From the NCBI GenBank assembly GCA_038141425.1, contig JAYQIC010000009.1:102068-166067 (forward strand): 64,000 nucleotides of DNA. The letters run 5' to 3'. The translations under genes were made by a program, and so were the position numbers. This stretch comes from UBA7985 sp038141425 (GTDB lineage: Bacteria; Pseudomonadota; Alphaproteobacteria; UBA7985). The notes below the pieces were generated by a model, which made no database searches, was not told the origin of the DNA, and saw only the letters and a list, made by a program, of their open reading frames with translations. The first letter of the stretch is position 1. Each line of letters starts with the position of its first letter. This document shows, piece by piece, positions 9,192-18,465 of the stretch.

Positions 9192-10274
9192 TCAGAGACG
9201 CATTGCAGCGCGTGCAGCCAGTTGCAGCAAACTAGACAGGATCCTGCCGGCACGCCGCTGGCTACGGCTCGCGCGACGCAGATCAGCGACAAGGTATTCG
9301 ATGGCCGGTTGGGCGCCCCGGTTTCTTTTGAACTGTTCAGCACCGGCACTCCAGTTGGCAAAGCGCTGACGCGATCGTGCGGTTGCATCGCTCAGGCTGA
9401 CCAGCCATCGATAGAGACCCAGTTTTTGGGGCAGGTCAGTGTCGTAACCGACCACCGGACTGACGATTGTCCCGTGTTGGTCGAACTGCCCCAGAACGCC
9501 GACCATTCTCCCACCGCATTCAGGGTCGAACAGGCCAGTGAGTTCAAAGCCGCAACGGTTCTGAAACTCTTAAAAAAAGCGACCAGTATATTGCGGGTTG
9601 AGGCGGCTGTATTTCTCGATGTAGAGCATCCGGTAGAGCCTGGCGGCCTGGTCAAAATCACTTTCACCAAACGTAGTTCCAGCCCGTTCGGTAAACCGGC
9701 CTTTCGAACGAAGCCTAACATCTTGTTGATCATCGCGGGTGCGGAGCCAATCCTCTGGATAGGTGCGGAAAAATATTTTTCGGACGGGAAGCAGAGTCAG
9801 TCCTTCGCGGTCAAAGGCCTCAATGAGTGGACCGTGCGCTGCATCGTTTACGGAGCGCAGCACCGGAACAAAGCTACGATTACTATCGGACGCGGCCTCA
9901 AAAGCATCCAGCCAGGCCTCAGGCCCGACTGGTGGCAGGATATTTGTCGACACCAGCCAGTTGTTGAGTTGTATCTGACGACCGAGTTGCATGGCCCGCA
10001 CGACCGGTGAGGCTGCCCTAAGGGCTCCAGAACCAAGAGCGCGCAACAACGGATTTCGGGTAACTTGCAACAACTCGAATTGGCCGTATTCGAGATAGGC
10101 GGTAGACGGGCAGCAGATGTAGCAGGTCGGACGTCGGCCATCGTTGATGGTCGTCGGCACCTCGAAGTCCCCGACGCGTGAGATCATCATTTCAGTCTCA
10201 AGGTTGGTGACGAGCGAGCTCGTTCCAGCCGTCTGCACCATCGAGACGAATTGGCGTGCTGAAGTGTCTTGCAC
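9192..10274 (-). CDS. GNAT-like acyltransferase of the ole-like cluster (frameshifted)
   Basis: About 360 residues read from two frames that meet near 9560. The N-terminal half (QFELLQVTRNP, LVSTNILPPV, FFRTYPEDW) is not recognised. The C-terminal half contains GRMVGVLGQF, SPVVGYDTDLPQKLGLYRWL and SAGAEQFKRNRGAQPAIEY, a pattern resembling GNAT-superfamily acyl- or aminoacyl-transferases of the FemAB/GNAT type. It is transcribed away from the ketosynthase gene, and the roughly 100-bp gap between them must hold both promoters. Its place suggests it transfers or loads an acyl group made by the cluster, but no substrate is known. Base composition is lower in GC than in flanking genes. Confidence 0.55.
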
Positions 10275-10377
10275 CTTTGCTCTTTATCTTTGCCTTCGCC
10301 CGGTTTGGATATTTGGACAAAGACCTTACCAAGGCTGCTAGCGCTTCGCTAAGGTTGAATGCAATATAGCTTCTACA

Positions 10378-11401
10378 GTGATTCTGCGTGGAGGGTGCGA
10401 GGTGCACTCTGGTTCAAGAATTTGTGGCTGGGGCCAAGCCTTACCTCGAAGGAAGCTGGCCTCGGGTCTTCTGGAAAGTCAGCATGGGCTGCCCGCTGGC
10501 TCGCTTGTGGCATCCACCGGCGTTGAAACCCGCTACATCGCCAACCGAAGAGAGGATGAAACGCAGGTTGCACTCGGACTTCGGGCTGGTCAGGCAGCCC
10601 TGGCATCGGCCAGCTTGCCCTCGTCATCGGTTGATTTGATAATTGCAGCCGCAGCTGTACCCCAGCAATTGATACCTGGCACTGCTGCACTCTTTCATCG
10701 GGGGCTTGGTCTACCCGACGGCAGCTGCCGTACGATGGACGTAAACACAACTTGCCTCAGTGCCCTGTCGGCGCTCGAACTGGCCGACAGTTACATCCGG
10801 ACAGGACAGGCAAGTCGGGTCCTGATTATCAGCAGTGAGATTGCGAGTGCCGCCTTGCCCTGGAAAACCGCGCCGAAGGTTGCCGCCCTGTTTGGGGACG
10901 GAGCCGGGGCGTGGCTTATCGAAGGGGCAGATCAGCAGGGCATCCTCGGTTCGTCCTTTGCCAGCTTCCCTTCGGCTTTCGAGGCGTGCCAGATACCAGT
11001 TGGCGGGACGGCCAATACCCCGCACGATGATATTGATTTCTTTATGCAGCATGCATTTTTTGCAATGGATGGTGAGGCGCTGTACCGTTTGGTCCGGTCA
11101 GAGTTCGAAGGGTTTCTTTTTTGCGTTCCTCGAACAAATTGACTGGTCTCTGGATGATGTTGACTTCTTTGTTCCGCATCAGACCAGCCCAGTTAGTCTA
11201 GTGCATATGGCCAGAGCATTCAGGGTGCGCCGCGAGCGATACATTGATCTGACGCGCAGTCACGGCAATCAGATTGCGGCTTCACTGCCCATTGCCTTCG
11301 CCGAAGCCCGCACAAGGGGGCAGATCAGCGATGGCTCTCGGGTCTTGCTGCTGGGAACCTCAGCGGGGGTGCAGTTTGGCGCTGCGGCATTGATCGCCTG
11401 A
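10378..11401 (+). CDS. beta-ketoacyl synthase III / OleA-like thiolase-fold enzyme (frameshifted)
   Basis: Condensing enzyme of about 341 residues. The full Cys-His-Asn triad of the FabH/OleA group can be read: Cys in DVNTTCLSALSALE (codon at 10753), His in DFFVPHQTSPVSLV and Asn in SHGNQIAASLPIA. The closing LLLGTSAGVQFGAAAL is the family's glycine-rich end. It should join two acyl thioesters, or an acyl thioester and malonyl-ACP, to a beta-keto product. The frame changes near 11115, beside a run of T residues in GTTTCTTTTTTGC. The start is GTG at 10378, and the stop overlaps the next gene's ATG at 11401. The neighbouring reductase resembles OleD, so an OleA-type role is favoured over fatty-acid initiation. 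Confidence 0.75.
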
Positions 11402-12402
11402 TGCGGGTCCTCGTTACCGGTGGGACTGGCTTTCTCGGCGGACGTTGTCTGCAGGCTTTGGCGGCATCAGGCCGGTTCGACGCATCTGCGACAGGACGCC
11501 GTCTTTCGAGCGCGCCTGCAGGCTTCGACTTCATCGCTGCCGACCTCAGTGAGCCAGGGGCACTTGCGCGGCTTCCCGCCGTCGATGCAGTGGTCCACAC
11601 GGCGGCCCTGTCATCACCTTGGGGCCGCGCGCGGGATTTTGACCAGGCAAACGTTGCTGCGACGCGCAACCTGCTTGAATGGGCGGAGCAGGCAGGTGTG
11701 CAGCGCCTGATTCATATCTCGACTCCCGCGCTGTACTTTGCTCCCTTCGACCGTTTTGATGTCGGGGAGGAGGAGGTCTTGCCGGGCAAGCCCATCAACG
11801 ACTATGCCCGGACTAAGGCACAAGCGGAAAGTCTCGTGCTCCAGTCGCCACTCAGTACGGCCATCCTGAGGCCCAGAGCTATTTACGGACCGGGCGACAC
11901 GGCACTTTTACCCCGGCTCAAGGCCGCGTTGCGACGCGGCTGGCTGCCACTCATGCGTGACGGGCAGGCCGTGACAAACCTGACCCATGTTGATGACGTA
12001 TGCGATGCCATTGTTGCTGCTCTGGAAAGTTCGGCAAAGGGGGTCTTCAATATTGCAGGGGGTGAGGCGATCCCGCTGAACTGGCTGGTCAACGAAATTG
12101 CCCGAGCAAACAGCTTGGCATTCCGCTGGCGGCCCGTTCCTCTGTCTATAGCCATGCTCGCTGCGCGCGGCATAGAAGCCGTCTTCACTGGTTTGAGACT
12201 GCCAAGTGAGCCGCGGCTCACCCGCTACAGCCTGGGCATCTTAGCCTATAGTCTGACACTGAATACCAAGCGGGCCCAGGAGGTCTTAGGCTGGCGACCC
12301 CGAATTCCAATAGCCGATGGTTTCGAGGCGATCTTTGGCGTGCGCCCTGAGGCTTTACCCACACACGGGCGCGATGACTATGGCAAAGAGCAGGCCTCAT
12401 GA
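11401..12402 (+). CDS. NAD(P)-dependent reductase of the OleD / 3-beta-HSD family
   Basis: An intact 333-residue extended SDR. It starts MRVLVTGGTGFLGGRCLQAL (GxxGxxG cofactor motif). It continues with DAVVHTAALSS, HISTPALYF, the catalytic INDYARTKAQAE (YxxxK), LRPRAIYGPGDTALLPRL and the V(T)NLTHVDDVCDAI segment. These features follow OleD, which reduces 2-alkyl-3-oxoalkanoates, and related 3-beta-hydroxysteroid dehydrogenase-like enzymes. Next to a KAS-III-like condensing enzyme, it probably reduces the beta-keto product to a beta-hydroxy acid. The start codon overlaps the upstream stop, and the ATG of the next gene lies inside its last bases, so the genes are translationally coupled. Confidence 0.8.
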   Translation: MRVLVTGGTGFLGGRCLQALAASGRFDASATGRRLSSAPAGFDFIAADLSEPGALARLPAVDAVVHTAALSSPWGRARDFDQANVAATRNLLEWAEQAGVQRLIHISTPALYFAPFDRFDVGEEEVLPGKPINDYARTKAQAESLVLQSPLSTAILRPRAIYGPGDTALLPRLKAALRRGWLPLMRDGQAVTNLTHVDDVCDAIVAALESSAKGVFNIAGGEAIPLNWLVNEIARANSLAFRWRPVPLSIAMLAARGIEAVFTGLRLPSEPRLTRYSLGILAYSLTLNTKRAQEVLGWRPRIPIADGFEAIFGVRPEALPTHGRDDYGKEQAS

Positions 12403-13276
12403 AATTCGAATTTTATAACAGCGCAACAATCAAGGCGCCCGGCGCTTTTGTCGGGGCAGGGCCTGACTGGTCGCCGGTCACACTCAAGGTGCGCTGGGCT
12501 TTCCTCGATCACCCGACGTTCGGACCGACCCTGGTCGATACTGGTTATGGCCCGTCGACCTATCCATCGCTGGCATCGGGTGGTTCTTCACCGAGCGGCA
12601 ATGGTTTACCAACTCGTAGCATCGGGCTTCGACTGTATACGAGCCTGTTGCGGGCCAGACTACGACCCGAAGGACAGATTGACACCGTATTGGTCGACAA
12701 GGGTCTGACCTCGAAGACATTCAATGCGTGATTGTCACCCACTTTCATGTCGATCATGTGAGCGAACTGCGCCGCTTTTCCAATGCGCGCATCCTCGCCA
12801 GCCGGCGTGGCTTCGACGCGGTTAGAAGGGCTGGCTGGCGGGCGTCCTTGCTTCACGGGACCTTTACTGAGCTTTTGCCACAGGATTTAGACCGGCGATT
12901 GGAGCCGATTGAGGCCTTGCCGCCCATCAATCTGCCGGACGGGCTTGGTACCGGCTGGTCGCTGGTGCCAGAACTGGCCTCACTGGTGCCAATGAACGGT
13001 CATGCGACGGGGCAAGTCGGAATTTATATCCATAGCGAACACTATCTCTACGCTGTGGATGCGCACTTTGTACTCGGTGCTCTTGATCGAGCCGCCGAGG
13101 GCTTGGAACCGGGTCTGACCAAGCCAAAGGTTACGCTCTCCGGTCTGCCACGCCTCATAGCCGATGATATTGAAGCGGCGGAAACCACCATTGCGCGGCT
13201 TGCAGCCTTCAAGCAGGCCGGGGGCCGGGTCGGGCTCTGCCATGATCCTGATCGCGATCCGTTCGATGCCGGTTGA
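12399..13276 (+). CDS. metallo-beta-lactamase-fold hydrolase (frameshifted)
   Basis: About 290 residues in two frames joined near 12700. The first frame gives FLDHPTFGPTLVDTGYGPSTY. The second gives VTHFHVDHVSELRRF, the HxHxDH zinc motif, followed by NGHATGQVGIYI (third metal histidine) and YLYAVDAHF (aspartate). All expected metal ligands are therefore present. The enzyme probably hydrolyses an ester, lactone or thioester. It occupies the position where ole clusters carry the alpha/beta-hydrolase OleB, so it may be a functional substitute or a thioesterase for carrier-bound intermediates; that is inference. It overlaps the reductase by 4 bases and ends 7 bases before the adenylate-forming gene. 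Confidence 0.75.
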
Positions 13277-13283
13277 AGCGGGA

Positions 13284-14563
13284 ATGGCCGTCCTGGCGGC
13301 GTTTGTGCGGGCGCGTTGGCTGGCTGCGATCTTGCGCACGCGTGAGGATGTTTTGCGCCATCAGCGCAGACAAATGGCATCGTGGCGCGCCGCGCTTACC
13401 ACCCACTTTCCTCACCTTAAGGCCGAGGATCTCGAAATGGACAAAGGGCAGCTGATGGCGAACTTCGCAACCTATAACCGTGATGGTATCAGCGCGCACA
13501 CTGTTCGCAACGCGCTCGATCGAGGCGAGGCAGCCGAAGGGGGCCTGGCGCCCGGTTTGTACTGTGGTGTTTCGAGCGGGACGTCTGGCAACCGGGGGCT
13601 TTACATCATCACAGAAGCCGAGCGCTACCGCTGGCTGGGTACTATCCTCGCCAAGGGGTTACCTGACGTTTGGCGGCGGCGGCATCGCGTCGCCGTGATC
13701 CTGCCACAGAGCAGCGCACTCTACCGAGCCGGAAATAAATCCCGCTGGTTGAAGCTTGCATTCTTTGATCTCAGGCAGGGTCCGGTCTCTTGGGAAGATG
13801 CGCTCGCTGACTTTGACCCGACCGTCATCATTGCACCGCCCAAAATCTTGCGCTGGCTGGCCGAGAATGCTGATCTCGGCCGTCTCCGCCCGCAGCGGCT
13901 TTTCGCGGGGGCGGAGACACTCGATCCACCCGATCGCTGGATCGTTGAGGCAGCCTTTTCTCTCCGTCTGGGTCAGATTTACATGGCAACCGAAGGCCTG
14001 TTTGCCATCAGTTGTAGCGAAGGGCGGCTGCATCTGACGGAGGACTTTGTCCGGTTCGAGTTCGAGCCCGTCGGCGATCAGCTGGTCACGCCCATTGTCA
14101 CTGATTTTTCCAGACACTTTCAGCTCACATGCCGCTATCGCATGAATGATCTTCTTCGGCTGGGCGGTCGAGGCTGCCCCTGCGGTTCCCTCTCCAGATT
14201 GTGGATGCGGTGGAGGGCAGGCAAGACGACGTGTTCTGGTTTGGTGATCGGATGATCACCCCCGATGTACTGCGGAACGCGGTGCTAGACTGCAGCCCGT
14301 CGATCACGGATTTCCGCATTCAACAGCGGCTCGACGGATCGGTGGAACTCCGCCTGCCATCAACAGTCGAACCCGTTGTCCAGAAATCAGCACTCGCTGC
14401 CCTTGAGGGTGCACTGCACACGGCGGTGCCGGTTCAGCGGTGTACGCCGGATACAAACGAACAGACCGAGGGCCCCATCCTAGTCCGCCTAGCCAACTGG
14501 AACCTGACCTCCGACCAACTCCTGTCGCGCAAACTGCGGCGGGTCGAGCGGTTGAAGCGATGA
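13284..14563 (+). CDS. adenylate-forming enzyme, coenzyme F390 synthetase/PaaK-related (frameshifted)
   Basis: About 426 residues. The ATP-binding loop of acyl-adenylating enzymes is seen in YCGVSSGTSGNRGLYIITEAE. AGAETLDP and IYMATEGLFA correspond to the A4/A5 core motifs, and RYRMNDLLRLGGRGCPCG to the aspartate-containing hinge and a zinc-type CPCG of PaaK-like enzymes. After a frame break near 14195 the text continues QDDVFWFGDRMITPDVLRNAVLD, the small C-terminal lid domain. It should activate a carboxylic acid as an acyl-AMP for transfer to CoA, a carrier or an amine. The start at 13284 was chosen because it follows the MBL stop closely; an in-frame ATG at 13266 is possible. The stop overlaps the next start as ATGA. 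Confidence 0.75.
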
Positions 14564-15762
14564 AACGAACGGTACTCATCACGGGCCTCAGGGCGCCTGT
14601 GGCCCTGCACTGGTGCCGATTGTTCGCGGCGGCTGGCTGGCGGGTCTTCGGTGCCGACAGCCTCCGCGACCCGGTTGGTCGGTTTTCGCGTTCTATCAAA
14701 GGCTACTTGCATTTGCCTCCACCGCGATCAGAACCAGACAATTTTGCCAAAGCCATCTCCAGCGCGGTTGAAGAGACAGACGCTGATCTTATACTCCCAA
14801 CCTGCGAGGAAGTGCTTTTCTTGGCCCGGGCTGCCCTGCGCCCCGAGGCCAGAGGTTGGGCTCAGCGGCTCTTTGCCCCATCGCTCGAAGACCTGATCAC
14901 ACTCCACGACAAAGCCGCGTTCAATGCACTGCTCGCTCGTGTGGCACCGGATTTTGCGCCGTCCTTTCAAAACCTAGAAACTGGCGCCGACGCGGCGGCC
15001 CTCGGTGAGGGGCCTTGGGTGCTCAAACCGAGATTTTCGCGATTTGCCTCCAGCGTTTTGATCAAGCCGGACCGGGCAACGGTGCTCAGGTTACCCATCT
15101 CGCCCGAGCAGCCTTGGTTGGCGCAGGCCTATCTGCCAGGTGAGGAGATCTGTCTGTCTGCCGTTGCTGTCAAGGGGCAGGTGCTCGCCTTACAGGCCTA
15201 TGAACCTCTGTTGCGGTTGCGTCAGGGTGTAGGTGCCAGTATCGCCTTTGCCGCCAGCGAAGATGGGGTTCACTCCCAGCTCCGTCCTATGGCCGAGGCA
15301 GTCGCCAAGGCTCTGAACCTCACCGGGCAGCTCTCCTTTGATTTGCGTCAGGATGCTGAAAGGCAATGGCGCGCACTGGAGTGCAATCCGCGTGCGACCA
15401 GTGGATTTCACTTCTTCGACCCTGATGATGGCCTGGTGGAAGCCGTGGCCGAGGGGCGGAGCGCGCTCATGTCCCGGACCCGCCCGACAGGAGAAGTTCT
15501 GGGTGAGGCCGTTCCAGCTCTGCTTGCCGGGGGCATCAGGGGGCTCGCACTCTGCCTTGGTCTCATGCGGTCAAAGGCCGGGGCCACTCGGCGCTTACGT
15601 CCGTTGAGTTCATGGCCCGGAGATACGATTTCTCCGCTGGATCAATCGCGGGCCTTTTTCGAACTTTGGCTTCGATCCCGGGCTCACCGATGTTCACTGG
15701 AGGAGGCTTCGACCCTCGACATCTGCTGGAATGGACCGTCTGATCGTTCGCCCCTGCCTTGA
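14560..15762 (+). CDS. ATP-grasp domain ligase
   Basis: An intact protein of 400 residues that begins with VLITGLRAPVALHWCRLFAAAG (pre-ATP-grasp Rossmann part). ATP-grasp features follow: LHDKAAFNALL, GEGPWVLKPRFSRFASSV (lysine of the ATP site), QAYLPGEEICLSAVA, and ECNPRATSGFHFF with the Glu/Asn metal ligands. ATP-grasp enzymes form amide or peptide bonds through acyl-phosphates, so it may attach an amino acid or amine to the acid made by the upstream enzymes. The ATG overlaps the previous TGA, and there is no further gene downstream on this strand before the convergent alkB, so it closes the operon. Confidence 0.75.
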   Translation: MKRTVLITGLRAPVALHWCRLFAAAGWRVFGADSLRDPVGRFSRSIKGYLHLPPPRSEPDNFAKAISSAVEETDADLILPTCEEVLFLARAALRPEARGWAQRLFAPSLEDLITLHDKAAFNALLARVAPDFAPSFQNLETGADAAALGEGPWVLKPRFSRFASSVLIKPDRATVLRLPISPEQPWLAQAYLPGEEICLSAVAVKGQVLALQAYEPLLRLRQGVGASIAFAASEDGVHSQLRPMAEAVAKALNLTGQLSFDLRQDAERQWRALECNPRATSGFHFFDPDDGLVEAVAEGRSALMSRTRPTGEVLGEAVPALLAGGIRGLALCLGLMRSKAGATRRLRPLSSWPGDTISPLDQSRAFFELWLRSRAHRCSLEEASTLDICWNGPSDRSPLP

Positions 15763-15792
15763 GGCGACCTTTTTGAGTATCGTGAGTTGAAC

Positions 15793-16972
15793 TCAGCCTC
15801 GGTTGATGGTGGCGCCGTGCTCCTTGGCCCAGGCCTCGACCCGCGGGTTGAGGACCCGGAACCACAGCGGCGGGATCAGCGCCAGCAGGAAGGTTCCCGG
15901 ATAGCCGGTCGGCAGATGCGGGACGTCGTCGAAGGTGTGCAGCACCTGATAATCACGCCAGGCGTGGGCATGGTGGTCGCTGTGGCGCTGGAGGTTGAAT
16001 AGCAGCGCATTTGATAGCCACTGGTCAGCGTTCCACGAATGGATCGGGCGCACTGGTTCGTAGCGGCCCTTGTCGTTTAGGGCCCGGCCCAGTCCGTAGT
16101 GCTCGACGTAGTTGGCCTGAGTCAGCATGAGCCAGCAGGTCAGGTGGTGCAGGGCCAGTGGTAGCATGATCCAGCCGAAGGCGAGGATCAACGGCGCGGC
16201 GAGCAGGGCGCTCAGCCCCCAAATCTGCAGCAGTTGGTTGCTCGGGTGCAGAACCGGCGCTGCTTCGCCTTGAGGCGGCGGGTCTCGATCTGCAGCGCGC
16301 CGAAGATGGCCCCGGGGACTTCACGCAGGGCAAAGGCATAGAAGCCTTCGCCGAAGCGGGCGCTGGCGCAGTCCTCCGGCGTGGCGACGCGGCTGTGGTG
16401 GCCGGTGTTGTGCTCGAGGGTGAAGTGGCCATAGCCGACCAGCGCGTTGGCGATCTTGGCCGCGCGGCGGTCAGGCTTCTTGCCCGAATGGCCCAGCTCG
16501 TAGCCAACGTTGATCAGCGTGCCGTGGAACAGGGCGGCCCCCGCCACCAGCGCCAGCGCGGCAGCGGCCCGCCATAGCCCGGCGGTGCCGTCTCGCTGCC
16601 CCAGGCGTTGATCCAAAGCCCGGCGGTGATCAGCACGGCGAAGATGCTCGCCGCATAGATCGGCACGGTCAGGTACAGCAGCGCCTTGAAAAACGGGTCG
16701 CGCTCGGCGCAGCGCTCCTGCTCCGGGGTCAGATTGATCCCGTCGCGCCCGCAGGCCAGGTCCAGCAGCGGGATCAGGCCGTAGAGGATTACGGGCAGGC
16801 TCAGCGCAAGCCAGGGCAGCTCCCAGACCCAGATCAGCGCCAGTACCCCCGGCGCAATCAGCGCGGTGATAAAGCCCACGAGCCAGCGGACCCGGAAGGC
16901 CCGGGGCAAGCGTGCCTGTGGCGGGTGTGTGTTCCCCGGGTTGGGCGCTGAACTGGTTGGTGGTGTGACCAT
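15793..16972 (-). CDS. alkB: alkane 1-monooxygenase AlkB-like (two frameshifts)
   Basis: Integral-membrane di-iron hydroxylase that oxidises medium-chain alkanes at the terminal carbon. Hydrophobic helices occur in the first third (LVGFITALIAPGVLALIW, LALSLPVILYGLIPLL). The histidine boxes read YELGHS (normally HELGHK), TLEHNTGHH, then LQRHSDHH near the C-terminus, together with ANYVEHYGL and VATPEDCASARFGEGFYAF. The three pieces join near 16600 and 16235. The first histidine of box 1 is a tyrosine (codon 16500-16502), which would remove an iron ligand if real. The start at 16972 is the most plausible Met. No rubredoxin gene is seen nearby. Confidence 0.85.
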
Positions 16973-17303
16973 AGCTTGAATGTGCGAAACCAGCCTGCGG
17001 GCGTCAAGCGTGGGGTGGTGGGCGCGACAATGCGCAACCGCCGACGCAGGTGCTGATGCACGTGCTGCAACAGGCTGCGCTGGCGGGGCTGGGCACCGGA
17101 CCGGTGCTCGCGCAAATACCAAGGGACAGGGGTTTAAGGCCTCGAAAACGAGAAATCGAAGATGCTCACCAAACCTTGGATAAGCCGATTGTTTCGTCGC
17201 TGACATCACTGAAATACCGGGAAAACAGCCGTTTCCTTTGTTCAAGCGGCAGACAAGCGGGCGTTACGGAAGCCTGCGAAAACCCTCCTCGTCAACCACG
17301 ACG
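16973..17303. other. intergenic region upstream of alkB and the curlin gene
   Basis: No convincing gene is seen. It should contain divergent promoters for alkB (leftward) and the first curlin-repeat gene (rightward). No clear inverted repeat or promoter hexamer pair stood out. Confidence 0.4.
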
Positions 17304-17379
17304 TCCCTTCCACTCTTCTAACCCCACATCCTTCCCCTCTTTTCCTCTCTTTCTCTCCACCACTCCACACACCAACACC
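17304..17379 (+). promoter_or_regulatory. G-free, pyrimidine-rich leader of the curlin-repeat gene
   Basis: Between the G at 17303 and the G at 17380 the plus strand has no guanine for 76 bases and is mostly C and T (for example CTTCCCCTCTTTTCCTCTC). It ends just before the AAAGGA ribosome site at 17386. A transcript of this stretch would be unstructured. This is unusual in GC-rich DNA and may aid translation or bind a regulator. Confidence 0.5.
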
Positions 17380-17398
17380 GCTTCAAAGGAACAAACCC

Positions 17399-17851
17399 AT
17401 GCTTCTCAAGTCCGCCCTCAAAGTCGCCGCCGCTTCTGCCGCTGTCCTCGTTGCTTCGACCACCGTCGCGACCAGCGCACAGGCCTTCTGGTTCAATACC
17501 GTCAACATCAACCAGATTGGCATCGACAACGCCGTTGCCGGCTCGCAGACCGGTGTCTTCAACCACATTGAATTCTGGCAGGACGGTGCCTGGAACACAG
17601 CCGTCACGGCTCAGGACGGGGCGGGCAACGTGGTTGCCATCGGCCAGTCTGGCTTCGGTAACGAGGCCTACGGCGACCAGTTCGGTGACTGTAACGTCTC
17701 CGGGATTGGTCAGTTCGGTAGCGGTCACTACGCCGAGAGCAACCAGAGCGGTGATTGCAACGCTGTTGCGGTTCTGCAGTTCGGTAACGGTCAGTCGACG
17801 ACGGCTAACCAGGTTGGCTCCGGCAACTCTGCTGTGATCATCCAGTACTAA
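17399..17851 (+). CDS. curlin-repeat (CsgA/CsgB-like) secreted amyloid protein
   Basis: A 150-residue protein with a signal peptide (LLKSALKVAAASAAVLVAST, then TSAQA). It is followed by about five and a half imperfect 22-residue repeats of the curlin form xQxGxxNxA: INQIGIDNAVAGSQTG, IGQSGFGNEAYGDQFG, IGQFGSGHYAESNQSG, VLQFGNGQSTTANQVG and a final NSAVIIQY. Curlins polymerise outside the cell into functional amyloid that supports adhesion and biofilm. Two neighbouring repeats carry a cysteine in GDCN, unusual for curlins. AAAGGA lies 8 bases before the start. No csgG, csgE or csgF is seen here, so the export genes must be elsewhere. Confidence 0.8.
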   Translation: MLLKSALKVAAASAAVLVASTTVATSAQAFWFNTVNINQIGIDNAVAGSQTGVFNHIEFWQDGAWNTAVTAQDGAGNVVAIGQSGFGNEAYGDQFGDCNVSGIGQFGSGHYAESNQSGDCNAVAVLQFGNGQSTTANQVGSGNSAVIIQY

Positions 17852-18003
17852 AGCGCCCCCCGCTCAGGGGCCCGGGGTCGGGGCTATTCCGCTGCCACCA
17901 TCGCGGTGGATCAGTCCTCCCGCCGACGCCACATTGCTCGCCACTTCTTCTTCCCAGGTCGAGCCTCTTCAACATCACCTCTCTCCGCTCAAGGAACCTC
18001 ACC

Positions 18004-18438
18004 ATGTCTTTCTCGCTCAAAACCCTCAAAATCGTCGGCGTCGCTGCCCTTGCTTCTCTCTCGCTTGCCGGGATAAACAGTTCTGCCCAGGCCGATGCCC
18101 AGCTGTCCGGTCAGCTATCCATCGGAATCCAGGGCTCCAACGCCGAAGAAAACGCCGCTATCGCCAATGGCCTTTTTCTCTACGCCCTGTTTCAGGGGCT
18201 GAATGGCGATACCGCCATGCTCCAGCAGCTGGGTAATGGCAACGCCGCCAGCCTGTCCCAGGGTGGTTTCGGCAACTTTGGCATCGTCGAACAGAATGGC
18301 GATGGTCATACGGCGAGCCTGGATCAGTCCGGCAACCAGAATGCCTTCGGCCTGTTCCAGTTCGGCGAAGGCACCACCGGCCATGTCAGCCAGTCGGGCA
18401 ATGGCCAGTCCGGGCTGCTGTTCCAGTTCGGGTTCTGA
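18004..18438 (+). CDS. second curlin-repeat secreted protein
   Basis: A 144-residue paralogue 150 bases downstream of the first curlin gene, with its own AAGGA site. The signal peptide (LKTLKIVGVAALASLSLAGI, then SSAQADA) leads to repeats such as LQQLGNGNAASLSQGGFGN, VEQNGDGHTASLDQSGNQN, LFQFGEGTTGHVSQSGNGQ and the end LLFQFGF. The N-terminal half of the mature part (QLSIGIQGSNAEENAAIANGL) is less regular, so it may play the nucleator (CsgB) or capping role while the first gene gives the major fibre; this is a guess from repeat quality. The first copy of the dispersed hairpin repeat begins 28 bases after its stop. Confidence 0.75.
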   Translation: MSFSLKTLKIVGVAALASLSLAGINSSAQADAQLSGQLSIGIQGSNAEENAAIANGLFLYALFQGLNGDTAMLQQLGNGNAASLSQGGFGNFGIVEQNGDGHTASLDQSGNQNAFGLFQFGEGTTGHVSQSGNGQSGLLFQFGF

Positions 18439-18465
18439 TCGTCAGACCCAAAACGGACCACGGTT

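Noticed and set aside
15762..15793. Terminator between the ATP-grasp gene and alkB
   Set aside because: A short T run (CTTTTTG) is present, but no stable stem precedes it.
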